NCBI RefSeq assembly: GCF_900091465.1
Contig: NZ_FMHV01000002.1
Location: forward strand, 248,001-312,000
Direction of reading: 5' to 3'
Length of the DNA stretch: 64,000 nt
Source of the DNA: Micromonospora rhizosphaerae
GTDB lineage: Bacteria > Actinomycetota > Actinomycetes > Mycobacteriales > Micromonosporaceae
In this document: positions 52,791-62,242 of the stretch, one piece after another
How positions within the stretch are numbered: the stretch's first letter is position 1
Layout of the letters: each line of letters begins with the position of its first letter
The notes under the pieces: generated by a model
Seen by the model: the letters and a program-made list of their open reading frames with translations, nothing else
Databases searched by the model: none
Told to the model about the DNA's origin: nothing
Translations under genes and position numbers: made by a program

Positions 52791-53579
52791 GTGACCCAAC
52801 GCCGGCCGCTGGGCGTGGTCACCCGGGGAACGACGAACCCGAACCGGCTCCGCCGGGTGGACAACTGGATCGTCGAGACCTGCGGCGACACGTTGCGCGC
52901 GGCGGCCGACCCGCTGGTGGTCGACCTGGGTTACGGCGCCACCCCGATCACCACGGTCGAGCTGCGGGCCCGGCTGGCGGCCGGGGTCCGCGCCGACGTC
53001 CGGGTGGTCGGGCTGGAGATCGATCCGTTACGCGTCGCCGCCGCCCAGCCGGCCGCCGACCCGCCCGGGCTGACGTTCACCCGAGGCGGCTTCGAGCTGG
53101 CCGGCCTCCGCCCCGCCCTGGTCCGCGCGTTCAACGTCCTGCGGCAGTACGACGAGAGCGAGGTCGGCGCGGCCTGGCGGACGATGACCGACCGGCTGGC
53201 CCCGGGCGGGCTGCTGGTCGAGGGGACCTCCGACGAGCTGGGCCGGCTGGGAAGCTGGGTGCTGCTCGGCGCCGAGGGGCCCCGCACCCTGACCCTGGCG
53301 GCTCGCCTGGCGACGCTCGAGAGCCCGGCCCAGCTCGCCGAGCGGCTGCCCAAGGCGCTGATCCACCGCAACGTCCCCGGGGAGCGGATCCACGACCTGA
53401 TCCGCGCCCTCGACGACGCCTGGCACGCCGCCGCCGGCTACGCCCCCTTCGGCCCCCGCCACCGCTGGGTCCAGGCCGTCACCGCCCTCAAGCAGTCCGG
53501 CTGGCCCGTCCTAAACCGCCCCCGCCGCTGGCGCCGCGGCGAACTAACCCTCCCCTGGCCCACCGTCTCCCCGCGCTGA
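52791..53579 (+). CDS. Class I SAM-dependent methyltransferase
   Basis: A 262-residue methyltransferase-like protein. Motif I is modified to LVVDLGYGATPITTVELRA; the acidic end of strand 2 is VVGLEIDPLRVAAA. Motif IV-like RAFNVLRQYDESEVG and LAPGGLLVEGTSDELG complete the Rossmann core. The GTG start is 1 nt after the SDR stop, so both are in one operon. The substrate is unknown. Confidence 0.82.
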   Translation: MTQRRPLGVVTRGTTNPNRLRRVDNWIVETCGDTLRAAADPLVVDLGYGATPITTVELRARLAAGVRADVRVVGLEIDPLRVAAAQPAADPPGLTFTRGGFELAGLRPALVRAFNVLRQYDESEVGAAWRTMTDRLAPGGLLVEGTSDELGRLGSWVLLGAEGPRTLTLAARLATLESPAQLAERLPKALIHRNVPGERIHDLIRALDDAWHAAAGYAPFGPRHRWVQAVTALKQSGWPVLNRPRRWRRGELTLPWPTVSPR

Positions 53580-53592
53580 CCCCCGCCACGTC

Positions 53593-53674
53593 TCCCCGAT
53601 CTTGCACTTCGGGTGCGCGGTTCGTGCCCTTCCGGGCGTTTTGCCCCCACCAAAAGCGCAAGATCGCGAGGGGG
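53593..53674. repeat. Inverted repeat with CGATCTTGC arms between convergent genes
   Basis: The left arm CCCCGATCTTGCACTT (53595-53609) faces AAGCGCAAGATCGCGAG (53654-53670). The core CGATCTTGC is shared with the element at 12108-12170. It lies between the methyltransferase stop (53579) and the murB stop (53693) and may terminate both. Confidence 0.65.
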
Positions 53675-53692
53675 GTGGGGTTGGGGGTGGGG

Positions 53693-54781
53693 TCAGATGA
53701 GGCAGTTGATGAGGACGGGTTCGGGGTGGAGGGTGACGCCGAAGCGGTCGTGGACGGCGTCGCGGATCTCGCGGGCCAGGGTTACCAGGGCCTGGGTGCT
53801 GGCGGTGCCGCCTCGGTTGGTGAGGGCGAGGGTGTGCTTGCTGGAGATGGCGACCCCCTCCGGGCCGGGATGCCCCTTGGCGAAGCCGGCCTTGTCGATC
53901 AGCCAGGCGGCACTGACCTTCACCATGTCTCCCGGGCAGGGCCAGGACGGTGGCTCGGCCAGGTCGGCGGCGCGCTTGCGGAGCAGCTCAAATGCCGGGC
54001 GGTCCAGCACGGGATTGGTGAAGAACGAGCCGACCGACCGGGTGTCCGGGTCGGCCTCGTCGAGCACCATGCCCTTGCCCGCGCGCAGCCGCAGCACGAT
54101 CGCCCGGGCGTCGGCCAGCGGCACCCGGTCGCCCACCTCGACGCCGAGCGCCCGGGCCAGCTCGGCGTAGCGCACCGGGCCGGAGATCGGCGAGCGGGCC
54201 AGCCGGAAGTCGACCGAGAGCACCACCCAGCGGTCGCTGTACTTGAAGATGCTGGACCGGTACGCGAAGCCGCAGTCCGCGGCGGCGACCCGGCCGACAC
54301 TGCCGTCGGTGCGGTCGTACACCTGCACGCCGGTGATGGTCTCCGCCACCTCCTGGCCGTACGCGCCGACGTTCTGGATCGGGGTGGCGCCGGCGGAGCC
54401 GGGGATCCCGGAGAGGCACTCCAGGCCCGACCAGCCGTTCGCCAGCGTGGCGGCGACCAGATCGTCCCAGGGCTCGCCGGCCTCGACCCGTACGGTGACC
54501 GTGTCGGTGTCCTCGGCGACCACCCGGAAGCCGCGGGAGCGGACCAGGACCACCGTGCCGGGGAAGCCCTGGTCGCCGATCACCACGTTGCTGCCGCCGG
54601 CGAGGATCAGCACCGGCTCCTCCCGCCGCTCCGCCTCCTGCACCTTTTGTACGATCTCGTCGGCGCTGGCGCCGGTCGTCAACCGGGCCGCCGGGCCCCC
54701 CAGGCGCAGGGTGGTGTATCTCGCCAGCCCGGCCGCGGCGGGATCGGCTCCGGTTGTCGGTTGGGCGTAGACGTCTGACAC
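53693..54781 (-). CDS. murB: UDP-N-acetylenolpyruvoylglucosamine reductase
   Basis: A 362-residue FAD enzyme of cell-wall precursor synthesis. The FAD site is LILAGGSNVVIGDQGFPGTV and GLECLSGIPGSAGATPIQNVGAYG. Catalytic residues are in CGFAYRSSIFKYSDRW, the Ser in SVGSFFTNPV, and the final Glu in HPEPVLIN. GTG 54781 is chosen; GTG 54790 is possible. It diverges from the MDMPI gene. Confidence 0.95.
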   Translation of the reverse strand: MSDVYAQPTTGADPAAAGLARYTTLRLGGPAARLTTGASADEIVQKVQEAERREEPVLILAGGSNVVIGDQGFPGTVVLVRSRGFRVVAEDTDTVTVRVEAGEPWDDLVAATLANGWSGLECLSGIPGSAGATPIQNVGAYGQEVAETITGVQVYDRTDGSVGRVAAADCGFAYRSSIFKYSDRWVVLSVDFRLARSPISGPVRYAELARALGVEVGDRVPLADARAIVLRLRAGKGMVLDEADPDTRSVGSFFTNPVLDRPAFELLRKRAADLAEPPSWPCPGDMVKVSAAWLIDKAGFAKGHPGPEGVAISSKHTLALTNRGGTASTQALVTLAREIRDAVHDRFGVTLHPEPVLINCLI

Positions 54782-54851
54782 GCCTTTCACCCTAGGCTGA
54801 GGGGTAGCCGCGGCACCCACCGGTGGCCCGGTCACCCCCGGGAGGATTGCG

Positions 54852-55610
54852 ATGAGCAGACTGCACGGCACGAAGGAGTTCTGGATAGGAGCGCTCCGGA
54901 CCGAGGGCCCCGCCTTCGCCGCCGCCGTAGCCGAGGCGCCGCCGGAGACACCGGTGCTCTCCTGTCCTGGCTGGACGGTCTCGGATCTCGCCCACCACCT
55001 CGCCCGGGTCTACGCCTGGGTTCGCGGCTTCGCGGGCTCCGGGACGACTGCGGCGCCGCCGCGCGGCTACCACGAGGAGCCGCCGGCGGGGCTCACCCCG
55101 GCCCAGTACTACCGGCAGGAGTACGACCAGCTGATGACCCTCTTCGACGGGCTCGACCCGGAGGCGCCGGCGTGGAACTGGGCGCCGCAGCCGAAGAGGG
55201 CCGGCTTCTGGGTGCGCCGGATGGCGCACGAGACGGCGGTCCACCGGTGGGACGCCCAGCTCGCCATCGCGGCGGGCGAGCCGATCGAGGCGAAGCTCGC
55301 CGCCGACGGGGTGAGCGAGGTGCTGGACACCTGGCTGCCCGGCGGTCGGCGCAGGACACCGGGCCAGTGGCACGGGGTGGTGCAGCTGAGCGCGCCCGAC
55401 GCCCTCCAGGACTGGTACCTGCGGCTGCGGGGCGAGGGGGTCGCCCTGCTCGACACGGCCACCATCCTCGACCATGACGAGCACCACGCCCGGGTGCAGG
55501 TCACCGGCACCGCGAGCGACCTGTTGCTCGCCCTCTGGGGCCGGATCAGCTTCGACACCCTCGGGGTGAGCGGTGACCGGCGGCTGCTGGAGGGTCTCCG
55601 GGTCGGATGA
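54852..55610 (+). CDS. Maleylpyruvate-isomerase-family (MDMPI) mycothiol-dependent-type protein
   Basis: A 252-residue protein of the DinB/MDMPI superfamily. The N-terminal helical bundle includes VLSCPGWTVSDLAHHLARVYAW, and a metal-binding His cluster is completed by VRRMAHETAVHRWDAQLA. The C-terminal SCP-2-like part contains TGTASDLLLALWGRIS. Members can be mycothiol S-transferases or isomerases, fitting mshA nearby. The specific substrate is unknown. ATG 54852 follows GGGAGG. Confidence 0.9.
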   Translation: MSRLHGTKEFWIGALRTEGPAFAAAVAEAPPETPVLSCPGWTVSDLAHHLARVYAWVRGFAGSGTTAAPPRGYHEEPPAGLTPAQYYRQEYDQLMTLFDGLDPEAPAWNWAPQPKRAGFWVRRMAHETAVHRWDAQLAIAAGEPIEAKLAADGVSEVLDTWLPGGRRRTPGQWHGVVQLSAPDALQDWYLRLRGEGVALLDTATILDHDEHHARVQVTGTASDLLLALWGRISFDTLGVSGDRRLLEGLRVG

Positions 55611-56331
55611 CGACGGCACAGCGACCGACCCTGGAGGCGGTGGCCCGACGGGCAGGGGTGCCCCGCGCCACGGTCTCCCGGGTGGTCAACGGCTCCACCA
55701 CCGTCGCCGAGCCGATCCAGGAGGCGGTCCGCCAGGCGGTGGCGGAGCTCGGGTACGTCCCCAACCTCGCCGCCCGCAGCCTGGTCACCCAGCGCACCGA
55801 CTCGATCGCCCTGGTCCTGCCCGAGGCGGCGGCCCGGGTCTTCTCCGACGACCAGGTCTTCCCGGGGATCATCCGCGGCGCGGCGCAGGAGCTGGAGGCG
55901 GCCGACAAGCAGCTCGTGCTGATGCTGGCCGGGTCGCCCGCCGGGCATGCCCGGGTGGAGCTGCGGCCGGCCTGCCGGGGCTGGTCGCGTTCGGCGACTT
56001 CACCCGGAAGTCCGGCACGGCGGCGATGCGTCAGCTGCTCGCCGAGCACCCGGACCTGGACGCGGTCTTCGCCGCCTCCGACCTGATGGCGCACGCCGCC
56101 CTGCGAACCCTGCGGGAGGCGGGACGGCGGGTTCCCGCGGACGTGGCGGTGGCCGGCTTCGACGACATCGAGACTGCGGCGTACACCGATCCGCCGCTGA
56201 CCACGGTCCGGCAGCCGATAGTGGACATCGGCCGGCAGGGGACCCGGCAGCTGCTGCGGATGGTGGCCGGCGAGCCCGTCGAGCAGGCGCTGGTGCTGCC
56301 GACCGAGCTGGTGCTGCGCGAGTCGGCCTAG
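55607..56331 (+). pseudogene. lacI-family regulator gene with internal deletion and frameshift
   Basis: The N-terminal frame from ATG 55607 carries a normal LacI HTH (TLEAVARRAGVPRATVSRVV, then NLAARSLVTQRTDSIALVL) to about residue 118 (VLMLAGSPAGHARVEL). The rest of a LacI protein reappears in another frame from about 55970 (LPGLVAFGDFTRKSGTAAM to LVLPTELVLRESA at 56329). About 90 residues of the ligand-binding core are missing at the joint. The whole spans 725 bp, versus about 1000 for an intact gene, so it is not a simple single-base error. Its start overlaps the MDMPI stop. Confidence 0.85.
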
Positions 56332-56336
56332 GGAAG

Positions 56337-56375
56337 GGCCGGGCCGGGGGTGCCATGGCACCCCCGATCCCGGCC
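56337..56375. terminator. Bipartite palindromic terminator
   Basis: A perfect 20-bp palindrome (56346-56365, GGGGGTGCC/GGCACCCCC around AT) is enclosed by outer arms GGCCGGG / CCCGGCC (56337-56343 and 56369-56375). It separates the convergent ends of the lacI remnant and the giant secreted gene. Confidence 0.85.
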
Positions 56376-56382
56376 GTTGAAC

Positions 56383-59300
56383 TCAGCGACGGACAGCCCG
56401 GCCCGATGCGGCGGCCAGCCGCGCGATCACGGCATCCGCATCGCGTACCAGGACGGCTCGCACCTCGGCGTTCGGTACGGCCTGGGGGTCCCCGGCCAGG
56501 TTCTTGAACGCCTCCAGCTCCCGCACCGCCTGCTCCCTGAGCCCGCGGGAGTCGAACCTGCCGGCCTTGGCGAGTGGCTTCTGCAGTTCGGTCGCGCTCT
56601 GGTCGGAGAGCCAGCCGGTGGCCCGGAACCGGTCCACCAGGTTGCTCATGTCCGCAATGGACGTCGTCACGGCGAACGTGATCGACCGGGTCGACCGGTT
56701 ACCCGCCTCGTCGGTCGCCACCACGGCGAGGGTGTGCTCGCCGAGCGACAGTTGATAGAGCGGCAGGAGGGTGTCGTCGAGGATGGGCTCGCCGTCTAGC
56801 GTCCCGACGATCGACTTCACCCCGGACGTGCCGTCGGTCGCCGAGAAGGTGATCCGCACATCCTGGCTGTCGCCGTACGTGACACCGGCCGCCACCCCGG
56901 AGAGCAGGACGCTCGGTGCCGTGCCATCGATCTTCAGTACGGCCGACTTCACGTCCTCGACGTTGCCCGCCCGGTCCGTCGCGCGGTACCGGAGGGTGTG
57001 CTCGCCGTCGCCCCGGACCTCGACGGAGTCCGTGTACGCGGTCCACGCCCCGCCGTCGAGCGAGTACTCGACCTTGGCCACCCCGGACGTCTGATCGGTG
57101 GCCGTGATCGTGACCGGCACCGAACCGGTGTGCCATCCGGCATCGCCCGCGGGGGCGAAGGCCGCGGCGGAGACCGGTGTGGTCCCGTCCAGCTTGAGCA
57201 CCAGCTTCCGGATCGTCTCGCCGTTGCCCGAGAGGTCGACCGAGCGGTACTCCACCGTGTGCTCGCCGTCGCCGGCGACCGGGATCGGGCCGGTGTAGGC
57301 GGTCCAGTCACCGCCGGTCCGGTACTCGGTCCGCGCCACCCCGCTGTCGGCGTCGGTGGCCGTCAGCGCCACCGTGACGTCGGAGCGGTACCAGCCGTTG
57401 GCACCGTCGGGCTCGCCCGGCACCGTCTTCGCCGTCGTGGTGGGTGCGGTGGTGTCCGCCGGCAACTCCTTGACCCGGACGTTGCGGAAGGAGACGTCGT
57501 CCCCGTCGCCGTGGTTCTGGATGCCGATGTAGCTGGGCGCCTGCATCCGCGCCGGGTCGGTGTTGACGTACTGGTTGATCTTCGTGCCGTTCAGGTAGAC
57601 GACGATGCTCTGCCCCCGCACGACGATCTCGTACGAGTTCCACTGGCCCGGGGGCCTGAGCGCGGCGTCCCGGGCGGCCAGGTCCGCTGACTGGAAGCTG
57701 TAGATCGCTCCGGTCGTCTTCTCCGGCGCGTCCGTCGCGTCGATCTGGATCTCGTAGCCCTTGTTGACCGCCAGCCACGGGTCGTTGCCCGGGTTCGGGA
57801 ACCCGACGAAGACCCCGGAGTTGTCATCCCCGGCCAGCTTCCAGTCGAGCTTCAGGCTGTAGTCGGTGAAGCTCTGGTCGTACCAGTAGAGCCCCAGCCC
57901 GCCGTACGACAGCAGCGTGCAGTCGGAGGCGTGCAGGAAGCCGCCCGGGCCGGCCTGCTTCCACTTGGACAGGCTCGGCGAGGTGCCGTCGAAGAGGCTG
58001 GTGTAGCCGGCCTCCGGGGTGGTCGGTGCGCAGGCGTTCTGCGGCGCATCGTCGAGCCGGAACGAGTCGAACGACGCCGGGTTGCCGGTGCCGTTGAAGG
58101 CGGCGACGCCGACCTTCGGGTTCGGGATGGCGGAGATGGCCCGCGGTCGCCCGACGTTCGTCCACTGCTCACCGTCGGTCGAGTACGCCGCGGTCAGCGT
58201 CCGGCCGTCGCTGGTGACCCTCATCCAGACCGTGTGCGGGAAGTCCACGGCCAGGTTGGGCGAGCGGTCGATGGCGCCGCCGTCGATCGGCGAGCCGTTC
58301 TGCTGGTGGATGAACTCGAAGTTGCGCACCCCGCTGTCGGTCCTGATGAACGAGAACTTGATGAAGTTCGCGTCGTCACCGTGGACGATGAGGCCCGCCT
58401 GCTCCCAGGCGTCCGTGTGATCGACGGTCACCTTGGTCACGGCCTGCCACGCCCCGGCCGGAACGTCCTGCAGCAGGATGTTCTTCGCGTCGGTGCCGCC
58501 GCCGTACATGTCACCGGCGAGCGCGTCGATCTGGAGCGACCCGCCGACCAGCCGGTAGTGCGCGGGATCCTCGCGCAGCACCGTCCACCGGCACCGGTCG
58601 ATGACCTCGCCCGTGAAGTCGTCGTCCGGGTTCACCTCGGCGGAGGGGTCTGCACACGGCGGGGCCACGCGGTAAGTGTTCACCTTGACGGTGGCGGACG
58701 CGGCGAGTCCGGACGGATCGGTCGCGGTCACCTTCGCGGTGTACAGGCCGGCGGTGGTGTAGGTGTGCGTCGGGTTCTGCTCGGTCGAGGTCGTCCCGTC
58801 GCCGAACTCCCAGGCGTAGCCGAGCGAGTCACCGTCCCGGTCGTCACCGTTCGCCGTGAAGTGCACGGTCGCCGGGACCTGTCCCGCGGTGACGTCGGCC
58901 GAGGCCGTCACCTCGGGGCGGGTGCTGGACGCCACGCCCTTGCCGTGGAAGGTGAACGCGTCGACATCGAAGAGCCCGCCGCCGGAGCCCTTGAACACCA
59001 GGTAGAGCCGGTGCGTGCCACCGGGGTCGGTGACCGGGACGACCGGGCTGTCGACGTAGTTGTCCCAGCCGCCGGTGTTCGACACGGCCATGCTGGCGAC
59101 CAGGGGTCCGTTCGGCGCGTCCATCCGGAACTCGAGGGTGCCACCCCCGCCTCCGGAGGAGAGCCGGGCCTGGACGCCGGTGATCCCGGTGAGGTTGTAC
59201 GTGTCGAACGCGATCCAGTCCCCATTGTCGATGTATCCGACGCGCTTGCCACCGTGCGCGCCGCCCGCGTCGACGACCTGGATGCCGTTGGCCTCGCTGA

Positions 59301-62055
59301 AGTGCTCAGCCTGCCGGACGCGCGGCTGGAGGACCAGCCGGGTCTGCCCGGTGAGCGGTGGTACGCCGCCCGCGCCCTTGTCGGTGTAGGTCGCGGCGAA
59401 CACGCCGTAGAGATTTGCGTCCGCGCTGTGGCCGTCCTCGGCCACGGTGTCGAGCACCCCCTCGCAGGCGTGCGCCTGGGCCAGCCCGTGGCTGTGGGTG
59501 TCGTGACCGAGGGCGTAGTCGATCTGCACGGTCCCGCAGTCGATCTCGCCGTCCTCCGGGTCGGTGACGGTCGCCTTGAACGGCACCCGGTCACCGAACT
59601 GGAACACGCCGCCGGCCGGCGGCGCGGCGAACTCGACGCGCGGCGCGGTGTTGCCGACCGTGATCTGCACGGTCACCGTCCCGGCGGTGCCCGCCTGGTC
59701 GGTCAGGGTCAGCCGGGCGGTGAACTGCCCCGTGGTGGTGTAGGTGAACGCCGGGTCCGGCTCGGTCGAGTCGACCGTGCCGTCGTCGGTGAAGTCCCAC
59801 GCGTAGGTGAAGGAGTCCCCGGGGTCCGGGTCGCGCGAGCCCGCCGAGGAGAAGGCGACGGTCAGCGGGGCCGCTCCGGAGGTCGGGTTGGCGCCGACCA
59901 CGGGGATCGGGGCGCGCTTGCCCTTGACGTAGTCGATCCGGTAGACGGCCGAGTCGGGAGCGCCACCGAAGTAGCCGCTGCCGTAGTCGAGGACGTAGAG
60001 GGAGCCGTCCGGGCCGAACTCGATGTCCATCGGCCGGACCACCTGCTCGGGGAACGGGTTGATGGTCATCGGTTGCCCGGCGCCGTCCATGACGATGTTC
60101 TTGATCCAGCCGCGCCCCCAGTCGCCGGCGAAGAAGGTCCCGTCGTAGTAGGCCGGGAACTTCGTGTCCGACTTGAGCTCCGGGTCGTAGCGGTAGACCG
60201 GCCCGCCCATCGGCGACTCGCTGCCGGTGCCGAACTCGGGCACCGACCCGTCGTCGTACGCGATCCACGCCGGCTGCGCCGCCGGCAGGTCCTGCTTGCC
60301 GGTGTTGTGCGGCGAGGTGTTCCGCGGTGCGGCGCAGTCGAACTTCGGCCCGGAGGCCCCGGTGGCGAAGTCGTAGTCGTTGTACGGGAGGTTCGGGCCG
60401 ACGCAGTACGGCCAGCCGTAGTTCCCGGGGGCGCGGATCTGGTTGAACTCCACCATCCCGGCCGGCCCGCGGTTCGGGTCGGCGGCCCCGGCGTCCGGGC
60501 CGTACTCGCCGAGGTAGAGCCAGCCGGTCTTCGGGTCCACCTTGAAGCGGAACGGGTTACGGAATCCCATCGCGTAGATCTCGGGCCGGGTTCCGGCGGT
60601 GCCGGCCGGGAAGAGGTTGCCGTCCGGGGCCTGGTAGCTGCCGTCCGCGGCCACCTTGATGCGCAGCACCTTGCCGCGCAGGTCGTTCGGGTTGGCCGAG
60701 GAGCGCTGCGCGTCGTAGGCCGGGTTGCGGGTGGCGCGCTCGTCGATCGGGCTGTAGCCGTTGGAGGCGAAGGGGTTGGTGTCGTCGCCGGTCGAGAGGT
60801 AGAGGTTACCGGCCGCGTCGAAGGCGATGTCACCGCCGGCGTGGCAGCAGATGCCCCGGTTCGCCGGCACATCGAGGACCTTATGCTCGCTCGCCAGGTC
60901 CAGAGTGCCGCCGGCGAGCTTGAACCGGGACAGCCGGTTCACGCCGTCGAAACGCGCGAAGTCCGCGCTCGTACCGTCGTTCGGCGCGTCACCCTCCGGT
61001 GTGGTGAGTGGTGGTGCGTAGTAGAGGTAGATCCACCCGTTGCTGGCGAAGTTCGGATCCACCCCGATACCCTGCAGGCCGTCCTCGTCGTGGTTGTAGA
61101 CCGGGATCCGGCCGGCGAGGCTGGTCGAGCCGTCCGGCGTGGTGAGGAACACCCGGCCGTCCCGGGAGGTGTGCAGCACCCGCCGGTCGGGCAGCACCGC
61201 GAGGTTCATCGGCTCGCCGGTGGTGTCCGCACCCTTGGCGAGGGTGACCTGCGCGAAGTTGTCGTCGACGGTCGCGCCGCAGTCGGCCGGCACGGCACCG
61301 GCGGCCGTCCGGATGCCGCCGAGCAGGTGCTCGAGGAAGGCCGGCTCCGAGTACGAGGCGTCGGTGTGGCCGCCGCCGGTGTACCAGGACCGACCACCGT
61401 CGTACTGCTGGCACCAGGCGATCGGGTGGCTCGGGCCCATCGCGCCCGCTCCCGCGCTGTACGTCCGCTCGTCCAGCGTGGCCAGCACGTGCACCTTGCC
61501 GCGCGGGTCGGAGCGGTAGTTGTACCACTCGTCGGTGCGGGTCCACCGGTCCGGCAGGGGCTCGGTGGACGGGTGCACATGGTCGTCCACCCGCACCGCG
61601 GCCTGCTGGATGGCCGGGTGGGAGTTGAAGTACGCGCCGACGAGCTTGCCGTACCACGGCCAGTCGTACTCGGTGTCCGAGGCGGCGTGCACCCCGGCGT
61701 AGCCACCGCCGTGGCGGATGTACCGCTCGAAGGCCGACTGCTGCTCGGCATTGAGCACGTCGCCGGTGGTCGAGAGCCAGACAACCACGTCGTACCGGGC
61801 GAGATTCGCGTCCGTGAACGCCCCGGCGTCCTCCGTCGCGTCCACCGCGAAGTTGTTCTCCTGCCCGAGTTTCTGGATCGCCGCGATGCCCACCGGGATC
61901 GAGCCGTGCCGGAACCCCGCGGTCTTCGAGAAGACCAGGGCGCGGAAGCTCGGTTCGGCTGCCGACGCCGGCGTCGACAGGGCGCCGGCTATGGGCAGCG
62001 CCAGCAGCGCACCCAGCGCTGCCGACAGCAGACGGCGTAGCGGTTGTCCGGACAC
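56383..62055 (-). CDS. Giant secreted multi-domain protein: ThuA, sugar-dehydrogenase propeller, PKD, CBM6, DUF1349, DUF1080, OmpL47 repeats, FIMAH
   Basis: 1890 residues from GTG 62055 (GGAGG 5 nt upstream). A signal peptide (to about 33) precedes a ThuA glutaminase-like domain (ALVFSKTAGFRHGSIPVGIA, about 38-245). A GSDH/PQQ-dehydrogenase-like propeller follows (about 260-690, GLQGIGVDPNFASNGWIYLY; ICCHAGGDIAFD). Next are a PKD domain (about 705-790), CBM6-like (about 895-1020), PKD, a DUF1349-like lectin fold (about 1130-1310) and a DUF1080 3-keto-glycoside-hydrolase-like domain (about 1320-1500). Three OmpL47-type repeats (GWYRSDVTVALTATDADSGV) and a C-terminal FIMAH-like helical domain end it. 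Likely an extracellular glycan or ketosugar degrading or binding factor. Confidence 0.88.
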   Translation of the reverse strand: MSGQPLRRLLSAALGALLALPIAGALSTPASAAEPSFRALVFSKTAGFRHGSIPVGIAAIQKLGQENNFAVDATEDAGAFTDANLARYDVVVWLSTTGDVLNAEQQSAFERYIRHGGGYAGVHAASDTEYDWPWYGKLVGAYFNSHPAIQQAAVRVDDHVHPSTEPLPDRWTRTDEWYNYRSDPRGKVHVLATLDERTYSAGAGAMGPSHPIAWCQQYDGGRSWYTGGGHTDASYSEPAFLEHLLGGIRTAAGAVPADCGATVDDNFAQVTLAKGADTTGEPMNLAVLPDRRVLHTSRDGRVFLTTPDGSTSLAGRIPVYNHDEDGLQGIGVDPNFASNGWIYLYYAPPLTTPEGDAPNDGTSADFARFDGVNRLSRFKLAGGTLDLASEHKVLDVPANRGICCHAGGDIAFDAAGNLYLSTGDDTNPFASNGYSPIDERATRNPAYDAQRSSANPNDLRGKVLRIKVAADGSYQAPDGNLFPAGTAGTRPEIYAMGFRNPFRFKVDPKTGWLYLGEYGPDAGAADPNRGPAGMVEFNQIRAPGNYGWPYCVGPNLPYNDYDFATGASGPKFDCAAPRNTSPHNTGKQDLPAAQPAWIAYDDGSVPEFGTGSESPMGGPVYRYDPELKSDTKFPAYYDGTFFAGDWGRGWIKNIVMDGAGQPMTINPFPEQVVRPMDIEFGPDGSLYVLDYGSGYFGGAPDSAVYRIDYVKGKRAPIPVVGANPTSGAAPLTVAFSSAGSRDPDPGDSFTYAWDFTDDGTVDSTEPDPAFTYTTTGQFTARLTLTDQAGTAGTVTVQITVGNTAPRVEFAAPPAGGVFQFGDRVPFKATVTDPEDGEIDCGTVQIDYALGHDTHSHGLAQAHACEGVLDTVAEDGHSADANLYGVFAATYTDKGAGGVPPLTGQTRLVLQPRVRQAEHFSEANGIQVVDAGGAHGGKRVGYIDNGDWIAFDTYNLTGITGVQARLSSGGGGGTLEFRMDAPNGPLVASMAVSNTGGWDNYVDSPVVPVTDPGGTHRLYLVFKGSGGGLFDVDAFTFHGKGVASSTRPEVTASADVTAGQVPATVHFTANGDDRDGDSLGYAWEFGDGTTSTEQNPTHTYTTAGLYTAKVTATDPSGLAASATVKVNTYRVAPPCADPSAEVNPDDDFTGEVIDRCRWTVLREDPAHYRLVGGSLQIDALAGDMYGGGTDAKNILLQDVPAGAWQAVTKVTVDHTDAWEQAGLIVHGDDANFIKFSFIRTDSGVRNFEFIHQQNGSPIDGGAIDRSPNLAVDFPHTVWMRVTSDGRTLTAAYSTDGEQWTNVGRPRAISAIPNPKVGVAAFNGTGNPASFDSFRLDDAPQNACAPTTPEAGYTSLFDGTSPSLSKWKQAGPGGFLHASDCTLLSYGGLGLYWYDQSFTDYSLKLDWKLAGDDNSGVFVGFPNPGNDPWLAVNKGYEIQIDATDAPEKTTGAIYSFQSADLAARDAALRPPGQWNSYEIVVRGQSIVVYLNGTKINQYVNTDPARMQAPSYIGIQNHGDGDDVSFRNVRVKELPADTTAPTTTAKTVPGEPDGANGWYRSDVTVALTATDADSGVARTEYRTGGDWTAYTGPIPVAGDGEHTVEYRSVDLSGNGETIRKLVLKLDGTTPVSAAAFAPAGDAGWHTGSVPVTITATDQTSGVAKVEYSLDGGAWTAYTDSVEVRGDGEHTLRYRATDRAGNVEDVKSAVLKIDGTAPSVLLSGVAAGVTYGDSQDVRITFSATDGTSGVKSIVGTLDGEPILDDTLLPLYQLSLGEHTLAVVATDEAGNRSTRSITFAVTTSIADMSNLVDRFRATGWLSDQSATELQKPLAKAGRFDSRGLREQAVRELEAFKNLAGDPQAVPNAEVRAVLVRDADAVIARLAAASGRAVRR

Positions 62056-62242
62056 ACCAGCCTCCAGTTCCCCAACCGATCGACCAACTTCTAACCGGAC
62101 GATAATGGCCACGCGGAGCAAAGAACAGCTTTCGAGGACAGAAGTTCTGATGTTGAGGTCCTAACTTTTTCCGACTCACGCGAAAGTCGCCCGGGCGTTA
62201 ACGGCTCGCGCGTTCGGGGCAGCGGCGGCTACGGTCGCGGTC
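62056..62242. promoter_or_regulatory. Divergent upstream region of giant secreted gene and ridA-like gene
   Basis: This 187-bp spacer is AT-richer than its surroundings around 62100-62175 and includes a weak inverted pair AGAAC/GTTCT. It must contain both promoters, but none was assigned with confidence. Confidence 0.3.

Noticed and set aside
57931..62040. A 1369-codon open frame antisense to the giant secreted protein
   Set aside because: Composition is typical of a GC-rich shadow frame. The sense frame has recognisable domains throughout.
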